The notes beneath the pieces are model-generated. The model ran no database searches. It was not told the DNA's origin and was given only the letters and a program-made list of their open reading frames with translations. Below, in pieces: positions 7,501 to 11,987 of a stretch of DNA of 11,987 bases. The stretch's first letter is position 1. The number at the start of each line of letters is the position of its first letter. The translations under genes were made by a program, and so were the position numbers. The stretch is from Deltaproteobacteria bacterium. GTDB lineage: Bacteria; Desulfobacterota; Desulfobacteria; C00003060; C00003106. The stretch lies in NCBI GenBank assembly GCA_019314005.1, contig JAFDAE010000101.1, forward strand, positions 1 to 11,987. The letters run 5' to 3'.

Positions 7501-8985
7501 ATGGACCGAGTCTGGCAGATCACCAGAAGTGTTTCAGTGGGAGCAGATGGCGAAGTCTTAATTGTGGACAGGCATGGAATTGTAGTCGCTGCTCCTGACT
7601 CGAGTAGATTACTTGAACCGGTTGATTGCGATGTGATCCGCGATGCCGTCATGAGCAGAGGAAGTGGGATAAAAGAATTTAAATATAAGACAGAGATGAA
7701 AGTAGCGGCATATGTCCCTGTAGCTGAAGTCTCCAATAATAATCCCTTAGGATGGAGCGTAGTAATTGTGAAATCGCAAGATGAGGCTTATGCGCCGGTC
7801 TATCGCACACGATACGGCCTTTTACTTGCCGCAATGACCTGCTTTTTGGTTGTAAGTATACTAAGCCCATGGCTGAGCCATCAGGTAAGTAGCAGGGTTA
7901 ACAAATTGGTTGCGGTGGCACGCCGTTTCGAACAAGGCGATTTGTCAAAAGAGGTTGAAGACTTGGGAAAAGATGAAATCGGCGAATTGGGAAGGGCTTT
8001 TAACCAAGCGGGTCAGCAATTAGCCGTATCGCAACAAAAGATTATCGAATACAGCGAACACCTTGAAGAGCTTGTTAATGAGCGTACCTCTGAACTAAAA
8101 GCCACCCAGGCACAACTGGTCGAAACGGCACACGTGGCAGGAATGGCTGAGGTCGCAACCGGCGTGTTGCACAATATCGGGAATGCAATTACCAGTGTCA
8201 ATATACGAATGAAACTGGTCAAGGAAGGGATAGACAATCTGGACGTCAAAAACTTGGCAAAGACAAGCGATATGCTTGAGTCGAATTCCGGAAAATTAGA
8301 TAGCTATCTTGCCAAGGATGCTCGTGGACAGAAGGTCCTTCCCTATATGAAGATCGCGCTGAACAATATGGCTGAACAGCGGAATCAAATCTTATCCGAC
8401 ATCCAGTTCTTAGAGGGTCAAGTAGCACATATATGCGAAATTGTAACATTGCAGCAATCATATGCAACAGGGAAAGAGGGATTGCGTGAAGAATATCGTA
8501 TTAATGATGTACTGACAGACTCTATTCGTATGCAAAGCGATATTCTGGAACGAAATGGAATTATTGTTGAGACCGATTTCACTTATTCAAAACCAATATT
8601 GTTAGATCGCAATCAGTTAATACAAGTGTTCGTAAACCTGATCAAAAATGCGGCCCAATCTGTTGCGGCTCAAGCCCCCGATCACAAAGTGATACATATT
8701 TCCACACATCTTTCCGGGAACTCCGGAGGGAAATCACCCATGCTGGAAGTCGTCATCAGAGACTCTGGAATCGGTTTCCCTCCGGATTTAAAAGATAAGA
8801 TATTCAATTATGGATTTTCCACAAAAAAGGATGAGGGACAAGGATTTGGTCTTCACACTTGTGCTAATTACCTCCAGAGTATAGGGGGAAGTATAGGTGC
8901 TGAAAGCAATGGGCCGGGCAAAGGCGCACATTTTATTATTAAGATACCGATTGAAAGCCAAAAAACAACAAAACAAGAGGTGTAA
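7501..8985 (+). CDS. C-terminal fragment of a frameshifted histidine kinase (Cache remainder, TM, HAMP, HisKA-like, HATPase)
   Basis: The frame is open from 7441; the first ATG is at 7501 without a good ribosome-binding site, suggesting it is not a native start. From this ATG: residues 1-95 are the membrane-proximal Cache part (MDRVWQITRSVSVGADGEVL, IVDRHGIVVAAPD); a membrane helix lies at about 105-124; HAMP at about 125-178 (ending KDEIGELGRAFNQ); a coiled coil at about 178-210; the phosphoacceptor region at GMAEVATGVLHNIGNAITSV with His224; then a long helical segment and an HATPase domain with the N box NLIKNAAQSV (Asn383), DSGIGF (421-426), FNYGFSTK and GQGFGLH (447-453). All kinase motifs are intact. 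The full protein would be roughly 640 residues. The stop is 2 bp before the HD-GYP regulator, its obvious partner. Catalytic sequence is preserved, pointing to a recent mutation or a sequence error upstream. Confidence 0.9.
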   Translation: MDRVWQITRSVSVGADGEVLIVDRHGIVVAAPDSSRLLEPVDCDVIRDAVMSRGSGIKEFKYKTEMKVAAYVPVAEVSNNNPLGWSVVIVKSQDEAYAPVYRTRYGLLLAAMTCFLVVSILSPWLSHQVSSRVNKLVAVARRFEQGDLSKEVEDLGKDEIGELGRAFNQAGQQLAVSQQKIIEYSEHLEELVNERTSELKATQAQLVETAHVAGMAEVATGVLHNIGNAITSVNIRMKLVKEGIDNLDVKNLAKTSDMLESNSGKLDSYLAKDARGQKVLPYMKIALNNMAEQRNQILSDIQFLEGQVAHICEIVTLQQSYATGKEGLREEYRINDVLTDSIRMQSDILERNGIIVETDFTYSKPILLDRNQLIQVFVNLIKNAAQSVAAQAPDHKVIHISTHLSGNSGGKSPMLEVVIRDSGIGFPPDLKDKIFNYGFSTKKDEGQGFGLHTCANYLQSIGGSIGAESNGPGKGAHFIIKIPIESQKTTKQEV

Positions 8986-8987
8986 AA

Positions 8988-10169
8988 ATGACTGACTCTT
9001 ATAATCGTAAGGTACTGGTTGTTGATGACCAACCCGAAATCTTAGAAGATTACATAAGAATCTTGGGTTCATCCACTAATGAGAAAGGGGGTGAGCTGAC
9101 CGCACTGGAAGCAGAACTTTTTGGTGACTCCAATGATACTGCCCGCATATCTAATATATCGAGCTTAATAGAAGATGAGTATAAGGTAGGCACGGCCAGT
9201 CAGGGTGCAGAGGCAATATCCTTGGTTAAGAAGTCAGTTGCAGAGGAAAAACCTTTTGCTGTTGCCTTTATGGATGTAAGAATGCCCCCCGGCATCAACG
9301 GTGTTCGGGCCGCCTCTGAGATTCGCAAGATTGATTCGGATATAGAGATCGTCTTTGTCACAGCGTATTCCGATGTCTCTCGGAATGACATCCTGGACCA
9401 AATGGGAACTTCCGACAAAATACTCTATCTTCGCAAGCCGTTTGACGCGGATGAAATAAAACAATTGGCCCTGACATTAACGGAAAAGTGGAATCTAAAC
9501 AAGACGATCGACAAGAAAACAGAAGAACTAAAACTGGGCCATGCCATAACTATACGTGTTTTAGCCGGACTCGCCGAGCTAAGAGATACTGATACAGGGA
9601 ACCATTTACAAAGAGTAGCTGAATACTCAAAGTTTATTGCTCAAGAGCTTGGCAAGCTCACATCACCTAAGTGGTGTAAATATATAACGCCCTTGTATAT
9701 AGAAGATATCGGGCAATCGAGTGTATTGCATGATATCGGAAAAGTTGGCATCCCAGATAGCGTATTGCTCAAGAAGGGAAAGTTGACCGCCTCGGAATTT
9801 GAACTAATGAAAAGCCATTCCACTATTGGAGGAGATGCTCTGACCAGGGCAGATAAAGAACTCGGAATTCAATCCTTTCTCACCCTGGCGAAAGAGATCG
9901 CCTACCACCACCATGAAAAGTACGACGGCACCGGATATCCAAAGAGGCTAAAAGGTGAGGAGATTCCGCTTTCCGCACGGATTGTGGCATTGGGCGATGT
10001 CTATGATGCTCTGACGTCTGATAGACCCTACAGAGAATCTTTGCCCCATGAAACAGCCGCAGACATAATTACCGGGGATATGGGAAAAAAGCATTTTGAT
10101 CCAATAGTCTTAGACGTGTTTATCAATAATCAACATATATTTCAAAAAATCCGCGAAAAGTATTCTTAG
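8988..10169 (+). CDS. Response regulator: receiver domain plus HD-GYP c-di-GMP phosphodiesterase
   Basis: The 393-residue protein starts with a receiver domain (about 7-165): Asp13-Asp14 (VVDDQ), phosphoacceptor Asp96 (AFMDVRMP), Thr125 (FVTAYSD) and Lys150 (LRKPFD). About 30 extra residues (roughly 28-60, including LEAELFG) lie between helix 1 and strand 2. A linker helix leads into an HD-GYP domain (about 185-390): RDTDTGNHLQRVAEYS, HDIGK at 248-252, the His-rich AYHHHEKYDGTGYP with GYP at 316-318, and ALGDVYDALTSDRPYRE. HD-GYP proteins hydrolyse c-di-GMP to pGpG or GMP using a two- or three-metal site, and the metal ligands expected from the family are visible. GAGGTG at the end of the kinase gene is its ribosome-binding site, and the 2-bp spacing implies translational coupling. 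It is the likely output of the upstream kinase. It ends 18 bp from a convergent gene. Confidence 0.96.
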   Translation: MTDSYNRKVLVVDDQPEILEDYIRILGSSTNEKGGELTALEAELFGDSNDTARISNISSLIEDEYKVGTASQGAEAISLVKKSVAEEKPFAVAFMDVRMPPGINGVRAASEIRKIDSDIEIVFVTAYSDVSRNDILDQMGTSDKILYLRKPFDADEIKQLALTLTEKWNLNKTIDKKTEELKLGHAITIRVLAGLAELRDTDTGNHLQRVAEYSKFIAQELGKLTSPKWCKYITPLYIEDIGQSSVLHDIGKVGIPDSVLLKKGKLTASEFELMKSHSTIGGDALTRADKELGIQSFLTLAKEIAYHHHEKYDGTGYPKRLKGEEIPLSARIVALGDVYDALTSDRPYRESLPHETAADIITGDMGKKHFDPIVLDVFINNQHIFQKIREKYS

Positions 10170-10187
10170 GCAGTTGTGCAAAGCGTC

Positions 10188-11663
10188 CTATTTCTTCAAT
10201 GTCAAAAGAACAACTTCTCCGGGGCAATTAAAACGAAGGGGTACCCCTGACGTGCCAACGCCGGAGCTGGTATAGCCGTGCATATCTCCGTATTTCCAAA
10301 GGCCGCCGGCAGTCTTTCGGGGAGCACGGCTGTGTGTCATAATGGGACCGTCATAGAAGGGGAGACGGATCTGCCCTCCATGGGTATGCCCACAGAGATA
10401 AAGGCTGGGCATATACTTTGCAGCCTCCTTGTACGCCTCGGGAGAGTGGGCCACAAAAATACTGAAGTCGCTTTTGGGCACCCCCTTGAAGGCCGACCTT
10501 AAATCGTGGGATTTATAATAGTGCGGGTCATCGACACCTACCAGCCACATGGTTTCCTTGTTACGCTTTAGCGGATAGGCATCGTTTACGAGCATGCATA
10601 TTCCGGCATCCTCAAGATCAGGTATTATCTCAATACAATCATGATTCCCGAGTACACCAAAGATTCCGTCTATCGTCCTAATGTTCTCAACTACCTGTCG
10701 TAAACGCCGAATGGCCAGATAGGAGGAACCATACATTTCCGTCCGAATATCCCCCCCAATAATACAAACGTCGCATTCAACACGCGAAACAATGTTAATA
10801 ATACGCTCGGGGAGTCCGGGCATTCCGTCAATGTGAAGGTCGCACAGAAAGAGGATGCGAAAAGAATCAAATGAGGCAGGGAGGTCAGGGAATTGCATTT
10901 CAAATTGATGAAACTGCACATCCAATGCGTTTCGGACACCGGAATCATATTGTCTGATGAGCTTAAAAAAACCGGTTATAATCCAGTTATAATAGATAAT
11001 ATTTTCAAAATTAAGATAGCGTTCCAGTGGCGGGAGGGGAATATGGCATGCACGCCATGCCTTAAAGCGAGTGCGTGATCTTACGAGTCGAGGATATTTT
11101 TCGTGGGGTCTTGGAAGGAGCTCTTTCTTAAAAAAAACAGCGCCAAAATGGGTAATCGGGATAAAAAGGAGAAGTAACACACTGATCGAACTCCAACCCC
11201 ATAAAAAGTAATGCTTAACAAATAAAAGAGGGAAAAGACCTTCCAGTAATTGATCAAGGATCGGTACCGCGGTGCCGGAAGCTAAGCTAAATCTTCTCTT
11301 AAGAAAACTGGACAGAGTATCTCCCAGCATCGAGGAAAATCCGATACAGAATCCCAAGACAGGTGAGAGCCCTAACAGTAGACCGAGCAATGTTCCAGTC
11401 GCTACACTTCCAATAACCCCACGGATGGTCTTGTGGGTGCCCAGCAGAGGTTCCCCATCCACAAATTTTCGATTGCCGTCAAGTGGCCAATTCCATTTGT
11501 CTTCTAATAAAACCGCAAGAATAGGGGGCGCCGCGTTTACGGCAAAGAGAAGGATTATGATTTTGAGGCCGAGAAGTATGATGATGGGTCTCCTTATGAA
11601 AAAATCCGAATATCGAATGTCGAAATCCGAAACAAATTCAAAACTCAAATGTCGAATGTTCAA
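10188..11663 (-). CDS. Fusion of CarS-like (CDP-archaeol synthase family) membrane domain with a calcineurin-like metallophosphoesterase
   Basis: From a TTG at 11663 the frame gives 491 residues. Residues about 30-175 match the CarS/DUF46 family: NAAPPILAVLLEDKWNWPLD, GNRKFVDGEPLLGTHKTIRG, then GFSSMLGDTLSSFLKRRF and PILDQLLEGLFPLLF, with four or five membrane helices. CarS transfers CMP to an unsaturated lipid glycerophosphate in archaea; the role of bacterial relatives is less clear. After a loop (176-265), residues about 268-491 form a calcineurin-like phosphoesterase of the YkuE/LpxH-like group: LCDLHID (Asp275, His277), GGD (303-305), GNHD (339-342), AHSPE (His406) and GHTHGGQ (425-431). 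Both parts look intact. The first 24 residues come from an inverted-repeat element, so the true start is probably later, near 11579-11585, behind AAGGAG (11590-11595) although only ATC or ATA codons follow there. tlyA lies upstream on the same strand. Confidence 0.88.
   Translation of the reverse strand: MNIRHLSFEFVSDFDIRYSDFFIRRPIIILLGLKIIILLFAVNAAPPILAVLLEDKWNWPLDGNRKFVDGEPLLGTHKTIRGVIGSVATGTLLGLLLGLSPVLGFCIGFSSMLGDTLSSFLKRRFSLASGTAVPILDQLLEGLFPLLFVKHYFLWGWSSISVLLLLFIPITHFGAVFFKKELLPRPHEKYPRLVRSRTRFKAWRACHIPLPPLERYLNFENIIYYNWIITGFFKLIRQYDSGVRNALDVQFHQFEMQFPDLPASFDSFRILFLCDLHIDGMPGLPERIINIVSRVECDVCIIGGDIRTEMYGSSYLAIRRLRQVVENIRTIDGIFGVLGNHDCIEIIPDLEDAGICMLVNDAYPLKRNKETMWLVGVDDPHYYKSHDLRSAFKGVPKSDFSIFVAHSPEAYKEAAKYMPSLYLCGHTHGGQIRLPFYDGPIMTHSRAPRKTAGGLWKYGDMHGYTSSGVGTSGVPLRFNCPGEVVLLTLKK
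11590..11595 (-). promoter_or_regulatory. Strong Shine-Dalgarno without a canonical start codon
   Basis: On the minus strand AAGGAG at 11595-11590 precedes, at 4, 7 and 10 bases, the in-frame codons ATC (11585), ATC (11582) and ATA (11579). The CarS membrane helix begins at once after them. No ATG, GTG or TTG occurs in frame between here and the GTG of the FVDG motif, which is too late to keep the domain whole. This decides the start problem: either a rare ATC/ATA start, or an upstream TTG (11648 or 11663) inside the repeat. Confidence 0.45.
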
Positions 11664-11802
11664 AACATTGCAGATTCAGGGATTCATTATTCCAATCATG
11701 TCAACCTTTCAATTCCTCGATTCCTCAATTTCCTTGTTTCGGATTTTGTATTTTGGTCATTTGAATTTGTTTCGAATTTCGTGCTTCGGATTTCGGATTT
11801 TT
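11599..11802. repeat. Imperfect long inverted repeat (about 45-50 bp arms, about 100 bp loop)
   Basis: The left arm (11599-11651) begins AAAAATCCGAATATCGAATG and contains CCGAAACAAATTCAAA; the right arm (11758-11802) read in reverse complement begins AAAAATCCGAAATCCGAAGC and contains TTCGAAACAAATTCAAATG. The arms pair over most of their length with a few mismatches and an insertion of about 8 bases. From memory, intergenic elements rich in ATCCGAAAT/AAACAAATTCAAA occur many times in various environmental genomes. This copy fills the space between tlyA and the CarS-phosphoesterase gene and reaches into the 5' end of the latter's longest frame. Confidence 0.75.
11711..11734. repeat. Three imperfect 8-bp tandem units in the loop of the inverted repeat
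   Basis: AATTCCTC (11711-11718), GATTCCTC (11719-11726) and AATTTCCT (11727-11734) form a short pyrimidine-rich tandem array within the region between the two arms. Confidence 0.5.
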
Positions 11803-11834
11803 GCATAATTATTTAAGCAACGGACAACCGGACA

Positions 11835-11987
11835 TTATCCGGAAAGTAATATCAAAAACTCCTTATTCCCCTTTGGTCCAAGAATGGGGGAGGGAACAAC
11901 GCCCCGGACCTTGAACCCCAGGTCATGAAAGAACTGACTCAAGTCTTCAATTACCGTCTGATGTTGGTGTGGATCGCGAACCACTCC
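11835..11987 (-). CDS. tlyA: C-terminal end of TlyA-family rRNA 2'-O-methyltransferase (partial)
   Basis: Fifty codons are visible, running from the window edge to a TAA at 11837-11835. The residues GVVRDPHQHQTVIEDL, LGFKVRGVVPSPILGPKGN and KEFLILL match the end of TlyA/hemolysin A-type proteins, whose members typically finish with GVVRDP, a helix, G, SPI, GP.GN and EFL. These are S4-domain plus Rossmann methyltransferases that methylate ribose in rRNA; the S4 and catalytic parts lie outside the window. The palindrome CCGGA-TAATG-TCCGG overlaps the stop codon but has no following T run, so it is not a clear terminator. Read-through into the CarS-phosphoesterase gene is possible. Confidence 0.85.
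   Translation of the reverse strand, partial: GVVRDPHQHQTVIEDLSQFFHDLGFKVRGVVPSPILGPKGNKEFLILLSG

Noticed and set aside
11272..11808. Plus-strand open frame of 178 residues across the CarS start and the repeat
   Set aside because: It is antisense to the CarS domain and ends in low-complexity repeat translation rich in Phe, Arg and Ser; no family pattern is seen.
11831..11845. Palindrome around CCGGA-TAATG-TCCGG as a terminator for tlyA
   Set aside because: The stem is short, overlaps the stop codon and lacks a T tract on the minus strand.
1..11987. CRISPR array, transposase, tRNA or rRNA gene
   Set aside because: No regularly spaced long repeats, transposase motifs or RNA-gene sequences were found on either strand.

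Overview
The window suggests a Gram-negative, environmental bacterium of moderate GC content. The evidence is a lipoprotein-type substrate-binding protein, a two-component/c-di-GMP signalling cluster, a large exported subtilase with a C-terminal sorting-type tail, ThyX-type thymidylate synthesis, and two kinds of intergenic repeat of a sort I associate from memory with genomes such as Planctomycetota (including anammox lineages), Omnitrophota and deltaproteobacterial groups. The taxonomic guess is weak. No phage genes, CRISPR array, rRNA or tRNA were seen.

Layout. (A) 1-3672, + strand: the end of a protein that looks like a free-standing subtilase propeptide, overlapping by 11 bases a 1129-residue subtilisin-like protease. 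The protease has a matching propeptide, a beta-rich domain inserted inside the catalytic domain, acidic TSP3-like repeats and a poly-Gly/CFIATAA C-terminal tail. (B) 3673-3774: a convergent intergenic gap with a three-unit 10-bp repeat. (C) 3775-4491, - strand: a small exported or membrane protein with HEGAH and NP-x5-D motifs, resembling the site-2 protease zinc site. (D) 4723-5739, + strand: thyX and a stand-alone degenerate receiver protein, probably one transcription unit. (E) 6018-10169, + strand: a PotD-like polyamine-binding lipoprotein, a Cache-HAMP histidine kinase broken into two frames, and a receiver-HD-GYP phosphodiesterase. (F) 10188-11987, - strand: the C-terminal end of tlyA, then a repeat-filled spacer, then a fusion of a CarS-like (CDP-archaeol synthase family) membrane domain to a calcineurin-like metallophosphoesterase.

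How the genes may work together. Cluster E reads as one sensory operon: the binding protein would capture a polyamine-like ligand, the kinase would read its state through its Cache domain, and the HD-GYP regulator would hydrolyse c-di-GMP. This is comparable in logic to the Vibrio cholerae NspS/MbaA pair (PotD-like protein plus c-di-GMP enzyme), but uses a two-component relay. The kinase is frameshifted between 7441 and 7499, so the circuit is either recently broken or the sequence carries an error there. Cluster A pairs a protease with an extra copy of its inhibitor-like prodomain. The fusion gene in F puts two lipid/nucleotide-related activities in one polypeptide, and its start region is made of repeat DNA. 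These functional links are inferences from domain content and gene order.
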